From: Streptomyces sp. Go-475
GTDB taxonomy: Bacteria; Actinomycetota; Actinomycetes; Streptomycetales; Streptomycetaceae
NCBI RefSeq assembly: GCF_003330845.1
Contig: NZ_CP026121.1
Span: forward strand, 2,213,501 to 2,277,500
Length of the DNA stretch: 64,000 bases
Reading direction: 5' to 3'
Part shown: one piece after another, positions 1-7,948 of the stretch
Layout of the letters: each line of letters starts with the position of its first letter
How positions within the stretch are numbered: position 1 is the stretch's first letter
Translations under genes and position numbers: made by a program
Notes under the pieces: model-generated
Databases searched by the model: none
What the model saw: the letters and a program-made list of their open reading frames with translations, nothing else
Told to the model about the DNA's origin: nothing

Positions 1-1198
1 CGGCGGTGACGCCCGGCTTGGAGAACAGCACGCGGACGCCGCGCGGTGGCGCGAGCAGCACCGGAGCGGCCAGTTCGGCCCCGTCGAAGACACAGGTCAC
101 CTCGGCGCCGCTCTGCGCCGCCAGTTGGGAGAGCTGCCCGAGCAGCCGCAGGCGCTGCTTCTCCAGCGGCATCTGCGGATAGCCCGTTTTGGTGACGTTG
201 TAGCCGTCGACGACGAGGTGGGCCTGCGGCAGCGCGAGCAGCTGGTCGAGGACCTGCGGGTCGTTCTCCGACAGGGCGCGGGCGGCGATGTCCTTCGGGG
301 TCATCCGGCCCGGCTCGACGGCGTCGACGGTCTCGGCGGGCCGCACCGACACCGGCGGCAGGGCCAGTTCGCGGCGGAGCCCCTGGGTCGCGTCCAGCAG
401 GGTGTCCAGCAGCAGCCGCACCCGCATGTCCTCGACGCTGCGGCCTTCGCGGGCGGCCCGGCGCGCGGCCTCCAGGGCGGCCTCGGTCTCGCCCAGCCGC
501 GCCTTGAGCCGCCGGGTCTCGCTCTCGGCGGCGGAGACCTGGGCCTGCCCCTCGGCGCGCACGGCCTCGATCTCGCCGTGCGCCTTGCGCAGGGCGGCCT
601 CGCCGCGCTTGACGTCGCTGAGGGCGGCGCGGAGCTTGCGGTGCAGCGACTCGGTTTCCTTCCTGGCCGATTCCAGCTCCGCGCGCAGCCGCTCGGTCTC
701 GGCCCGGGTGTGGTCGCGGGCCCGGTCGAGCTCGGCACGCAGCCGCTCCAGCTCGGCCCGGTTCTCCTCGTCGGCACGCTCGGCGTCGGCCCGCTGGGCC
801 TCCTCGCCGGCGGCGGTCACCAGTTTCACCCAGCCGAGGGGCCGCAGTACGTAGGCCGCGGCCGCCACGTCGAGCGGGTCCGCGGCCGGGGGCGGGGAGC
901 CTGAGTCGAGGGCGCCGGTCAGTTCCGGCTGGGCTTCTCTGAGCTGCTCCCCGATGCGCTGCCGGAACAGCGGGTCGGTCTCCAGCGCCGCGGCCATGGC
1001 GTTGCCGGCGAACTTGGCCCGGCGGTTCGGGGCGAACCGGGCGTACTGCCTGAGCTGCGCGGGCAGCTCGCCGACCGTCAGCGAGCCGAAGCCGTCGGAG
1101 ACGATCTGCACGACCCTGCGGCGCACGCCGTCGGGCAGCGGACGGTCGAGCACCTCGGCGGCGCCGTCGCCCGGCCCCCCGCCCGTGGTCTCCACCAT
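1..1198 (-). CDS. YacP-like NYN-domain RNA-binding protein (C-terminus cut by window edge)
   Basis: I translated this by hand on the minus strand from an ATG at 1198; the codon two upstream is an in-frame TGA, so it is the first possible start. About 399 codons are present and the 3' end lies outside the window. The N-terminal ~130 residues are a helical domain, followed by a long Arg/Glu/Ala coiled coil (about residues 135-265). The C-terminal part reads HLVVDGYNVTKTGYPQMPLE, then ...EVTCVFDGAEL..., the hallmark of a YacP-type NYN (PIN-like) domain with Asp residues suited to metal binding. These proteins are thought to act on structured RNA; the substrate here is unknown. The shadow frames opposite it look convincing in length but lack domain sense. 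Confidence 0.85.
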   Translation of the reverse strand, partial: MVETTGGGPGDGAAEVLDRPLPDGVRRRVVQIVSDGFGSLTVGELPAQLRQYARFAPNRRAKFAGNAMAAALETDPLFRQRIGEQLREAQPELTGALDSGSPPPAADPLDVAAAAYVLRPLGWVKLVTAAGEEAQRADAERADEENRAELERLRAELDRARDHTRAETERLRAELESARKETESLHRKLRAALSDVKRGEAALRKAHGEIEAVRAEGQAQVSAAESETRRLKARLGETEAALEAARRAAREGRSVEDMRVRLLLDTLLDATQGLRRELALPPVSVRPAETVDAVEPGRMTPKDIAARALSENDPQVLDQLLALPQAHLVVDGYNVTKTGYPQMPLEKQRLRLLGQLSQLAAQSGAEVTCVFDGAELAAPVLLAPPRGVRVLFSKPGVTA

Positions 1199-1235
1199 CC
1201 GTCACACCCCAATGCCTGTGCGGGGGCCGCTCCTG

Positions 1236-1475
1236 TCAGGAGCCGGCACCCGGCCTGTCCACGAGTTCCACCTGGTCCACCGCGTTGCACCAGCGGCAGC
1301 GCACCGACTCGATGGTCTCACTGAGCACCTCGCGCTCCTCGACCTTCGGCTCTCCGGCCAGGTCCAGGTGGACGTACTCGACGACCTTCGACGAGCGGGT
1401 CACGTCGAACCTCGTGAGGTTGCCGCAGAGGGTGCAGCGCCACCGCGTCCCGGCGGTCGGCAGGGGAACCGTCAT
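1236..1475 (-). CDS. Small conserved zinc-ribbon protein
   Basis: This 79-residue protein has two Cys pairs, CTLCGN near residue 15 and CRWCN near residue 60, spaced as in a four-Cys zinc ribbon. The centre is acidic and of mixed polarity with no membrane segment. It lies 37 nt upstream of the NYN-domain gene on the same strand, so the two could be co-transcribed. Short zinc ribbons of this kind are common in actinobacteria but their partner or nucleic-acid target is not known to me. The two intact CxxC pairs and compact length support a real gene. Confidence 0.7.
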   Translation of the reverse strand: MTVPLPTAGTRWRCTLCGNLTRFDVTRSSKVVEYVHLDLAGEPKVEEREVLSETIESVRCRWCNAVDQVELVDRPGAGS

Positions 1476-1634
1476 CGTGACCTGTTCTCTTTCCTTCTAG
1501 TGTCCGTGACGCCACCGGCTTCCCCGGTGCGTGTGGCTCGTAACCCTACGGCCTGGCGGCTCCCCGTGGCCCACGCGTCCACGGCGGCGAGGCGGTCTGT
1601 GCGGTTGCGTCCGGTTACGTCATGCTCTGTATTC

Positions 1635-2387
1635 ATGATCAGAACGTGGAGTGCGTCGATCGTCCGGGCGGCCCGATCGGTCCGGGGAGCGTCGGCGCCG
1701 GTGACGTACTCACTGATCGCCCTGTGCTGCCTGCTCTTCCTGGCAGGGCCCGCCTCGGGCCTGAATCCGGCGTACGGCGCGGGCGACGGCCTGCTCGCCG
1801 AGCAGCGGGCCTACTTCCGGCGCTGGGGCGTGATCCCCGCAGAACTGTTCGACGGGTCGGCCGGATCGGCCCTGACCCCCCTGACGGCCCTGTTCGTCCA
1901 CGGCAGCTGGGTGCACCTGCTCGGCAACATGCTCTTCCTCTACGTCTTCGGGGCGATGACCGAGGAACGGATGGGCCGGGTGCAGTTCACCCTGTTCTAC
2001 GTCGGCTGCGGCTACCTGGCCCTGCTGGGCTACGCCGTCGCCAACGCGGACTCCGAGCAGTCCCTGGTCGGCGCCTCGGGGGCGATCTCGGCGGTCCTCG
2101 GCGCGTTCCTGTACCTGTTCCCCCGGGCCCGGGTGACCAGTCTCCTGCCGTTCCTCTTCTTCCTGCCGGTGCGCTTCCCGGCGTGGATCGTCCTGCCGTT
2201 CTGGGCGGCCCTGCAGTGGCTGGCGGCGGGGCGGGCCTCGGACGGGCCGGGGGTGGCCTACCTCGCCCACCTGATCGGCTTCGGGCTCGGCTTCGGCTAC
2301 GCATCGGTCCGCTACGGCCGCCCGACCAGCCCCACTAGAGTGAAGGCCGCCCCTGCTCCGGCCCCCGAGGGAGAGAACCAGCCGTGA
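1635..2387 (+). CDS. Rhomboid-family intramembrane serine protease
   Basis: The protein (250 aa from ATG 1635) is a six-helix rhomboid. The fold signature HLLGNML is at residues 94-100, the catalytic serine is in GASGA (Ser148) and the partner histidine is in AYLAHLIGF (His212). Rhomboids cleave single-pass membrane proteins within the bilayer; no substrate is implied here. The open frame runs much further upstream, but that part has no rhomboid similarity and ATG 1635 directly precedes a short basic N-terminus and TM1. The stop overlaps the next gene's GTG by 4 nt (GTGA), so the pair is probably translationally coupled. Confidence 0.88.
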   Translation: MIRTWSASIVRAARSVRGASAPVTYSLIALCCLLFLAGPASGLNPAYGAGDGLLAEQRAYFRRWGVIPAELFDGSAGSALTPLTALFVHGSWVHLLGNMLFLYVFGAMTEERMGRVQFTLFYVGCGYLALLGYAVANADSEQSLVGASGAISAVLGAFLYLFPRARVTSLLPFLFFLPVRFPAWIVLPFWAALQWLAAGRASDGPGVAYLAHLIGFGLGFGYASVRYGRPTSPTRVKAAPAPAPEGENQP

Positions 2388-2665
2388 TCACCGCGATCGT
2401 CCTCATCAAGACCAGCGTGGACCGGATTCCCGAGATCGCGGAGTCGATCGCGGCGCTGGACAACGTCAGCGAGGTCTTCTCCGTGACCGGCACCTACGAC
2501 CTGATCGCGATGGTCCGGGTGAAGCAGCACGAGGACCTGGCGGAGGTCATCCCGGGCCGGATCAGCAAGATCCCCGGTGTGGAGGGGACGGACACGCACG
2601 TGGCGTTCCGCACCTACTCGCAGCACGACCTGGAGGCGGCGTTCTCGATCGGCCTGGACAGCTAG
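2384..2665 (+). CDS. Stand-alone Lrp/AsnC ligand-binding (RAM) domain protein
   Basis: A 93-residue protein starting MITAIVLIKT and containing VTGTYDLIAMVRVK, the beta-alpha-beta pattern of the AsnC/Lrp RAM (SMATE) domain. There is no DNA-binding helix-turn-helix, so it cannot bind DNA alone and may act as an amino-acid sensing subunit or heteromer partner of full-length Lrp proteins. It starts at GTG 2384 overlapping the rhomboid stop. A strong inverted repeat 38 nt after its stop may end this transcript. Confidence 0.85.
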   Translation: MITAIVLIKTSVDRIPEIAESIAALDNVSEVFSVTGTYDLIAMVRVKQHEDLAEVIPGRISKIPGVEGTDTHVAFRTYSQHDLEAAFSIGLDS

Positions 2666-2702
2666 GCCTGTCCGGCACGCCCTGGGACCGGGCCCCCCGG
2701 CT

Positions 2703-2736
2703 CCCCGGATGAAGAGTTCTTCATCCGGGGTTCATC
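2703..2736 (+). promoter_or_regulatory. Perfect 13-bp inverted repeat plus tandem TTCATC half-sites
   Basis: Positions 2703-2715 and 2718-2730 are perfect reverse complements around a GT centre. The right arm holds TTCATC at 2720-2725, and a second TTCATC follows at 2731-2736, exactly 11 bp away. An 11-bp direct repeat is the usual geometry for OmpR/PhoB-type regulators, and such a regulator is encoded at 4532-5191. The site ends 34 nt before the start of the small secreted gene. It may be an autoregulatory operator, a terminator for the Lrp-like gene, or both. Confidence 0.5.
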
Positions 2737-2770
2737 GTCCGCTCCGGGTTCCGTCCGCAGGATCGGGCGC

Positions 2771-3094
2771 ATGGCTTTCTCCCGTCGTATGGCGGCCCTG
2801 TCCGCCGTCGTGCTGATCCCGCTGGGCATCGCCGCGACCAGCTACGCCTTCGCCGACCGCCCCGAGTCGCCCAAGGTGCCCGCCCAGCAGGTGGAGCTGG
2901 ACCGCGGCACGCCCACGCCCACCTCCACCCTGGAGCCGACCCCGAAGCCCTCGCCCGAGTCCACGCCGGGCGACGAGGTCGTCTCGCGGCCTCCGGTGAC
3001 CGACAGCTCAGCGAGTGACGATGACGACGACGACCGCGGCCGGGGCACCGGAGACGACGGGCCGGGCGACGACGACGCCGGGAACGACAACTGA
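2771..3094 (+). CDS. Small secreted Thr/Pro-rich protein with Asp-rich tail
   Basis: The 107-residue product has an N-terminal signal sequence (basic MAFSRRM, hydrophobic core to about residue 27, ending SYAFA-DRP). A Pro/Thr/Ser linker follows (residues ~38-75) and then a tail with six consecutive Asp and further DD pairs. This suggests an exported, extended, cation-binding protein; I do not recognise a family. An AGGA ribosome site lies 8 nt upstream of ATG 2771. Its last 80 nt overlap the sensor-kinase frame, so the two proteins are co-expressed. A role in metal or envelope sensing with that kinase is inference only. Confidence 0.65.
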   Translation: MAFSRRMAALSAVVLIPLGIAATSYAFADRPESPKVPAQQVELDRGTPTPTSTLEPTPKPSPESTPGDEVVSRPPVTDSSASDDDDDDRGRGTGDDGPGDDDAGNDN

Positions 3095-4535
3095 CACGGG
3101 CCGCCGGCGGATCTCCGCCCGGGTCCGCATCCTGCTGTGGCTGCTGCTCGTTATGGCGGTCGCGCTCGCCTCGGTGGCCATGACCACCCGCTCGTTCCTG
3201 ATGCGGGACGTCGACAACCGGATCAACCGGCTGCTCACCCAGGAGACCGGCGAGTTCGCCAACTTCGAGGAGCGCGGCGGGGATCCGCAGACCGGCCGGC
3301 CGTTCACCGACGCGGACCGGCTGCTGACGGTCTTCCTGGAACGGCAGTACCCGGACGCGGACGAGGAGCTGATCGGCCTGGTCGGCCGGGCGGACCGCGG
3401 CCCCCGGCAGATCCGCCAGCCGCACGACCTGCCCGTCGCCCTGCCCCTGCACCGGGACCCGGAGGCGCGGCGCCGCATCTTCGACTCCCCCGACTCCTCC
3501 GGTGTGCTGCACAGGCCGCACGGCGAGATCCGCTGGGCCAAGGTCACCGTGGCCCAGCCGGGCCGGGCGCCGGACGCCGCGTTCGTCGTCGCCTTCCACC
3601 CGGAGCGGGAGCAGGCCCGCGTGAACACCGTCTTCCGCACGCTGCTCGTCATCTCCGGGGCCGCCCTGCTGCTGACCGTCGGCATCGCCTGGGCGGTCGC
3701 CGGGCGGATCCTCAAGCCGGTGCGGGTGGTGCGCACCGCGGCCGCGCAGCTCACCGAGCAGGACCTCACACGCCGGATCCCGGTGCACGGCCACGACGAC
3801 ATAGCGGCCCTCGCCGAGACGTTCAACGGCATGCTCGACCGGCTGGAGCGGGCCTTCGCCGCGCAGCGGGAGTTCGTCGACGACGCCGGGCACGAGCTGC
3901 GCACGCCCATCACCATCGTGCGCGGCCATCTGGAGGTCATGGGCGACGACCCGGCCGAGCGGGAGGAGACGGTCCGGCTGGTCACCGACGAGCTGGACCG
4001 GATGAGCCGCATCGTCGAGGACCTGCTGCTGCTCGCCAAGGCCGAACGCCCCGACTTCGTCACGCCCGAGCCGGTCCAGGTCGCCGAACTGACCGCCGAC
4101 GTCTACGTCAAGGCCCGCACCCTCGGCGAACGCGACTGGCGGCTGGACGGGGTCGCCGACCTGGAGGCCGAGCTGGATCCGCAGCGGATCACCCAGGCCA
4201 TGGTGCAGCTCGCGCAGAACGCCGTGCAGCACACCACGACCGGCCAGACCATCCGCATCGGCTCCCGCGCCGACGGCCCGGACCTGGAGCTGTACGTCGC
4301 CGACTCCGGGCCCGGGGTGCAGCCCCAGGACCGGGAGGTGATCTTCGAGCGCTTCCGGCGCGGCACGGCCCGCCGCGGCGCCCGGGGCTCGGGCGCCGGA
4401 CTCGGGCTGTCCATCGTCAAGGCGATCGCCGAGGGCCACCGGGGCCGGGTACGGCTCCACGACACACCCGGGGGCGGCGCCACCTTCGCCCTCGTCCTGC
4501 ACGCGCACCGGGTACCGGAAGGGGACCTGCCGTGA
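3015..4535 (+). CDS. OmpR-class sensor histidine kinase
   Basis: From GTG 3015 the protein is 506 aa: a Thr-rich cytoplasmic N-terminus, TM1 (~35-57), an extracytoplasmic sensor region (~60-205), TM2 (~208-230), a HAMP domain (KPVRVVRTAA... DIAALAETFNGMLD), a HisKA domain with phospho-acceptor His293 in GHELRTPIT, and an ATPase domain with N-box (QLAQNAVQH) and GSGAGLGLSIVKAIAEGH. The start is uncertain: GTG 3015 or ATG 3021 both lie inside the upstream gene, while the next ATG (3153) would destroy TM1. Its stop overlaps the response regulator GTG. Confidence 0.88.
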   Translation: MTMTTTTAAGAPETTGRATTTPGTTTDTGRRRISARVRILLWLLLVMAVALASVAMTTRSFLMRDVDNRINRLLTQETGEFANFEERGGDPQTGRPFTDADRLLTVFLERQYPDADEELIGLVGRADRGPRQIRQPHDLPVALPLHRDPEARRRIFDSPDSSGVLHRPHGEIRWAKVTVAQPGRAPDAAFVVAFHPEREQARVNTVFRTLLVISGAALLLTVGIAWAVAGRILKPVRVVRTAAAQLTEQDLTRRIPVHGHDDIAALAETFNGMLDRLERAFAAQREFVDDAGHELRTPITIVRGHLEVMGDDPAEREETVRLVTDELDRMSRIVEDLLLLAKAERPDFVTPEPVQVAELTADVYVKARTLGERDWRLDGVADLEAELDPQRITQAMVQLAQNAVQHTTTGQTIRIGSRADGPDLELYVADSGPGVQPQDREVIFERFRRGTARRGARGSGAGLGLSIVKAIAEGHRGRVRLHDTPGGGATFALVLHAHRVPEGDLP

Positions 4536-5191
4536 ACCGCATCCTCATCGTCGAGGACGAGGAGCGCATCGCCTCCTTCGTGGAGAAGGGCCTGCGCTCC
4601 AACGGCTTCACCACGACCGTCGTCACCGACGGCGACGCGGGGTACGAGTACGCCCTGACCGGCGGCTTCGACCTCGTCGTCCTGGACATCGGGCTGCCCG
4701 GCCGGGACGGCTTCACGATCCTGCGCGAGCTGCGGGAGGCGCGGGTGACGGTGCCGGTGATCGTGCTGACCGCGCGGGACTCCGTCCGGGACACCGTGGC
4801 CGGTCTGGAGGGCGGCGCCGACGACTGGATGACCAAGCCGTTCCGGTTCGAGGAACTGCTCGCCCGGGTGCGGCTCAGGCTCCGCACGGCGGCGCGGGCG
4901 CCGGAGGTGACGGTGCTCAGGTCGGGCTCCCTGAGCCTCGATCTGCGCACGCGGCGCGCCCGGTCCGGGGAACGGACGGTCGATCTGACGGCGCGTGAGT
5001 TCGTGCTGCTGGAGCTGTTCCTGCGGCATCCCGGGCAGGTGCTGTCCCGGGAGCAGATCCTGTCCCACGTGTGGGGGTACGACTTCGACCCGGGGTCCAA
5101 CATCGTGGACGTGTACGTGCGGACGCTGCGGAAGAAGCTGGGGGCGGAGCGGGTGGAGACGGTGCGGGGGATGGGGTATCGGCTGCCGTAG
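4532..5191 (+). CDS. OmpR/PhoB-family response regulator
   Basis: A 219-residue regulator starting at GTG 4532, 4-nt overlapped with the kinase and preceded by a GGAAGGGG ribosome site. The receiver domain has acidic residues E8-D9-E10, phospho-acceptor Asp52 (VVLDIGLPG), a conserved Thr in LTARD and Lys in TKPFRF. The C-terminal winged helix ends in the usual VWGYDFDPGSNIVDVYVRTLRKKL and VRGMGYRL. It is the natural candidate for the 11-bp direct repeats at 2720-2736 and 5279-5295. Confidence 0.92.
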   Translation: MNRILIVEDEERIASFVEKGLRSNGFTTTVVTDGDAGYEYALTGGFDLVVLDIGLPGRDGFTILRELREARVTVPVIVLTARDSVRDTVAGLEGGADDWMTKPFRFEELLARVRLRLRTAARAPEVTVLRSGSLSLDLRTRRARSGERTVDLTAREFVLLELFLRHPGQVLSREQILSHVWGYDFDPGSNIVDVYVRTLRKKLGAERVETVRGMGYRLP

Positions 5192-5209
5192 TGCCGCTCG
5201 GGCGCCGTT

Positions 5210-5262
5210 GCCGGGTGCGGGTCGTCGTGGGCTGACCGCGCCGTTCCCCGCGCCCCTGGGCA
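5210..5262 (+). repeat. Dispersed Streptomyces intergenic repeat, copy 1
   Basis: This stretch reads as a degenerate form of a repeat seen elsewhere in the window: a G-rich left half (GGGTGCGGGTCGTCGTGGGC) followed by a core GTTCCCCGCGCCCCT. It lies 19 nt after the response regulator stop and before the permease operator. No open frame or IS-like ends are present. Confidence 0.5.
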
Positions 5263-5275
5263 CTGTGGTGAAAGT

Positions 5276-5295
5276 TCCTTCATGAAGGACTCATC
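5276..5295 (+). promoter_or_regulatory. Candidate response-regulator operator upstream of the permease
   Basis: A 14-bp perfect palindrome TCCTTCATGAAGGA (5276-5289) is joined to CTCATC (5290-5295). Half-sites TTCATG (5279) and CTCATC (5290) are 11 bp apart, the same period and flank (AGTTC before, CG after) as the site at 2720-2736. The right edge is 33 nt before GTG 5329, against 34 nt at the other site. The shared geometry suggests that both promoters are controlled by the regulator encoded at 4532-5191. Confidence 0.5.
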
Positions 5296-5328
5296 GACGG
5301 CTCACCGCCCGGGCGAATCCTCGACGGT

Positions 5329-6744
5329 GTGACGCTGAACCTCCGAACCACCACCGCCCTGGGCATCGCGCTGTCCTTGTGCGCGCTGCTCGCCGTCCCC
5401 GCGAACTTCCCGGGGCTCGGCGGCGACGCCCGGTTCACTCTCGCCGTGTTCGCACTCGCGACCTGCGCCTGGATCGGGACGTCGATCGACGACACCTACA
5501 TCGCGCTGGGCGCCGGGCTCGCGCTCACAGTGACCGGGGTGATCAGCAGCGACACCCTGTTCGGCACGCTCGGCGATGCCACGGTCTGGCTGCTGATCTG
5601 CGCGTTCGTGCTGGCCGCCGCGGTGAGCCGGACCGGGCTCGCGGGCCGGGCCGCGGTGTTCCTGGTCAGCGGGGCGCGCACGGTACGGCAGCTGGTGCAC
5701 CTGACGACCGCCGCCCTGGTCGTCACGGCGTTCGCGGTGCCCGCCACCTCGGGCCGGGCCGCGCTCGCGCTGCCGGTGTTCCTCGCCCTGGCGAAGGTCC
5801 TCGCCGACCGGAATCGACTGGTCGTGATGCTGGCGCTGCTGTTCCCGACCGTGATCCTCCTGTCGGCGGTGGCGACCCTGATCGGCGCGGGCGCGCATCT
5901 GATCACCGTGTCGGTGCTGTGGGAGACGACCGGGCAGCACATCGGCTTCACGGAGTGGCTGCTGCTGGGGCTGCCGCTGGCCGTGGTCTCCTCGCACCTG
6001 GCCGCCGAGGTGGTCCTGCTGACGACGACCCGGCGCGCGGACCGTCGCGGCCCCGTCCGCATCACGCCCGAGCAGATCCAGGAGCACAGCGAGCAGCCGG
6101 TCACCGGCCCCTGGAGCCAGGCCGAGAAGCGCTGCGCCCTGCTCCTCGCCACGGTGGTGCTCCTGTGGTGCAGCGAGCCGCTGCACCGGGTGCCGCCGGC
6201 CCTGGTCGCGCTGATCGGCGCCGTCATCGCCTCCTCGCCCGCCCTCGGCACCGTGCGCCTGAAGGACGCGCTGAAGACCGTCCCCTGGTCGCTGCTGCTG
6301 TTCATGGCGGCGACGATGGCGATGGGCGTCGCGCTCGCCGACTCGGGGGCGGCGAAGTGGCTGGTCTCCGGGCTGCCGGCGGACGAGTCCCCGGTGGTGT
6401 TCCTGGCGATCGTGATCGCCGTCAGCACGGCGGCCCACCTGGTCCTGCAGTCCCGCTCGGCCCGCTCCTCGGTCCTGGTGCCGCTGGTCGTGGCCGCCTC
6501 CGTCGGCGTCGGCGTCAACCCGGTCGCCGCCGCGCTCGCCTCCACCGCCGCCGCGGGCTTCTGCCACACCCTGCCCGCCTCCGCCAAGCCGGTCACGCTC
6601 TTCGCGCAGCTCCCCGGCACCCCCACCTACACCCCGCGCGACCTGCTGCGGCTGTCCGCCTTCCTGGCCCCGCTGACCGCCGTCCTCGTGCTGCTCTTCG
6701 CCGTCGCCGTGTGGCCGCTGCTCGGCGTCTCCGTCACCCGTTAA
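5329..6744 (+). CDS. SLC13/DASS-like membrane permease
   Basis: The 471-residue protein has about eleven hydrophobic segments arranged in two halves around a polar cytoplasmic loop (~residues 225-270, RRADRRGPVRITPEQ...). The layout and the motifs ATSGRAALALPVFLALAKVL in the first half and ASTAAAGFCHTLPASAKPV in the second resemble the divalent-anion/sodium symporter (SLC13, ArsB/NhaD) superfamily, whose members carry dicarboxylates, sulfate or related anions. The substrate cannot be read from sequence. It starts at GTG 5329 with no strong ribosome site. Glycerate kinase follows 10 nt downstream, hinting at organic-acid uptake. Confidence 0.8.
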   Translation: MTLNLRTTTALGIALSLCALLAVPANFPGLGGDARFTLAVFALATCAWIGTSIDDTYIALGAGLALTVTGVISSDTLFGTLGDATVWLLICAFVLAAAVSRTGLAGRAAVFLVSGARTVRQLVHLTTAALVVTAFAVPATSGRAALALPVFLALAKVLADRNRLVVMLALLFPTVILLSAVATLIGAGAHLITVSVLWETTGQHIGFTEWLLLGLPLAVVSSHLAAEVVLLTTTRRADRRGPVRITPEQIQEHSEQPVTGPWSQAEKRCALLLATVVLLWCSEPLHRVPPALVALIGAVIASSPALGTVRLKDALKTVPWSLLLFMAATMAMGVALADSGAAKWLVSGLPADESPVVFLAIVIAVSTAAHLVLQSRSARSSVLVPLVVAASVGVGVNPVAAALASTAAAGFCHTLPASAKPVTLFAQLPGTPTYTPRDLLRLSAFLAPLTAVLVLLFAVAVWPLLGVSVTR

Positions 6745-6754
6745 GGAGCCCTCC

Positions 6755-7948
6755 ATGCTGACCCGTGTCGTCGTAGCCCCCAGCGGCTTCAAGGAGTCCC
6801 TGTCCGCGGAGGCCGCCGCCGACGCCATCGCGGCCGGCGTACGCCGTGTCCTGCCCGACGCCGAGCTCGACCTCGTCCCGCTGGTGGACGGCGGCGAGGG
6901 CACGGCCGTCGCCCTGGCCGCCGCGACCGGCGGCAGGATCGTCACCGTGCCCGCGACCGGCCCGGTCGGGGAAACCATCGCCGCCCATTTCGCCCTCCTG
7001 GGCGACGGGGACACCGCGGTGGTGGAGATGGCGGCGGTCGCCGGCCTCTCCCTCGTCCCGGGCGACCTGCGCGACCCGGGCGCCACCACCACGTACGGCG
7101 TCGGCGAACTGATCCGCTCCGCGCTCGACTCGGGCGTACGGCGGATCCTCGTCGGCTGCGGCGACTCGGGCACCTCGGACGGCGGCGCGGGCGCGCTCCA
7201 AGCGCTGGGCGCCCGCCTCCTGGACGAGAACGGACAGGAACTCCCGTACGGCGGACGGAAGTTGACGCGCCTGCACCGCATCGACCCGACCGGTATGGAC
7301 CGCCGTCTCGCCGACGTGGAACTGCTCGTCGCCTGCAACCCGTACAACGTGCTGTGCGGCGAGCGCGGTGTGGCCCGGGTCTTCGGGCCGCAGAAGGGGG
7401 CGACGCCCGAGCAGGTCGAGGAGTTGTCGGCCGCGCTGGAGAACTGGGCCTTCGTCCTCACCCGGGACGTCGCCGTCCCGGACACCAACCTCCGGTACGG
7501 CCCCGGAACCGGAGCCTCCGGGGGCCTCGGAGCGGGCCTCGCCGCGCTCGGCGCCCGCCTCCTGCCCCGCTTCGACGTGCTGCTGGACCACCTCGACCTG
7601 GACGCCCGCCTGGCCCGCGCCGACCTGGTCGTCACCGCCGAGGGCGCCCTGGACCACCAGACGCCCCGGGGCAAGGTCCCGGCCGAGGTGGCCCGCCGGG
7701 CCAAGCTGTACGGCCGCCCGGTCCTGGCCCTGGCGGGCACGCTCGGCGAGGGCGCGCACGAAGTGCCGGGCGTGGACGCCTGCCACGGCATCCTGCCCGC
7801 CCCGATGGAGCTGGCGGAGGCGCTGCTGCGGGCGAGCGAGCTGCTCACCGACGCCACCGAGCGGGCCCTGCGGATGATCGTCCTGGGCGCCCGGCTACCG
7901 GCTCACGCCGAGGTGTCCGGGACGCAACGGCCGTCCTCCGTGCGGTAG
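6755..7948 (+). CDS. Glycerate kinase (GlxK/GarK type)
   Basis: The 397-residue protein begins MLTRVVVAPSGFKESLSA and carries the family signatures LVDGGEGT (~48-55), GCGDSGTSDGGAGALQALGA (~140-160), GPQKGAT and GPGTGASGGLGAG. These kinases phosphorylate D-glycerate (usually to 2-phosphoglycerate for this fold), feeding glyoxylate or hydroxypyruvate carbon into glycolysis. AAGGAG lies just upstream of the ATG. The gene follows the permease by 10 nt and is probably co-transcribed. Its final ~15 codons overlap the convergent aminotransferase gene by 46 nt, so the very C-terminus is not conserved family sequence. Confidence 0.92.
   Translation: MLTRVVVAPSGFKESLSAEAAADAIAAGVRRVLPDAELDLVPLVDGGEGTAVALAAATGGRIVTVPATGPVGETIAAHFALLGDGDTAVVEMAAVAGLSLVPGDLRDPGATTTYGVGELIRSALDSGVRRILVGCGDSGTSDGGAGALQALGARLLDENGQELPYGGRKLTRLHRIDPTGMDRRLADVELLVACNPYNVLCGERGVARVFGPQKGATPEQVEELSAALENWAFVLTRDVAVPDTNLRYGPGTGASGGLGAGLAALGARLLPRFDVLLDHLDLDARLARADLVVTAEGALDHQTPRGKVPAEVARRAKLYGRPVLALAGTLGEGAHEVPGVDACHGILPAPMELAEALLRASELLTDATERALRMIVLGARLPAHAEVSGTQRPSSVR

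Noticed and set aside
125..904. Plus-strand frames over the left end
   Set aside because: The minus-strand reading gives a coherent coiled coil and NYN domain; the plus frames are Gly/Leu/Arg shadows.
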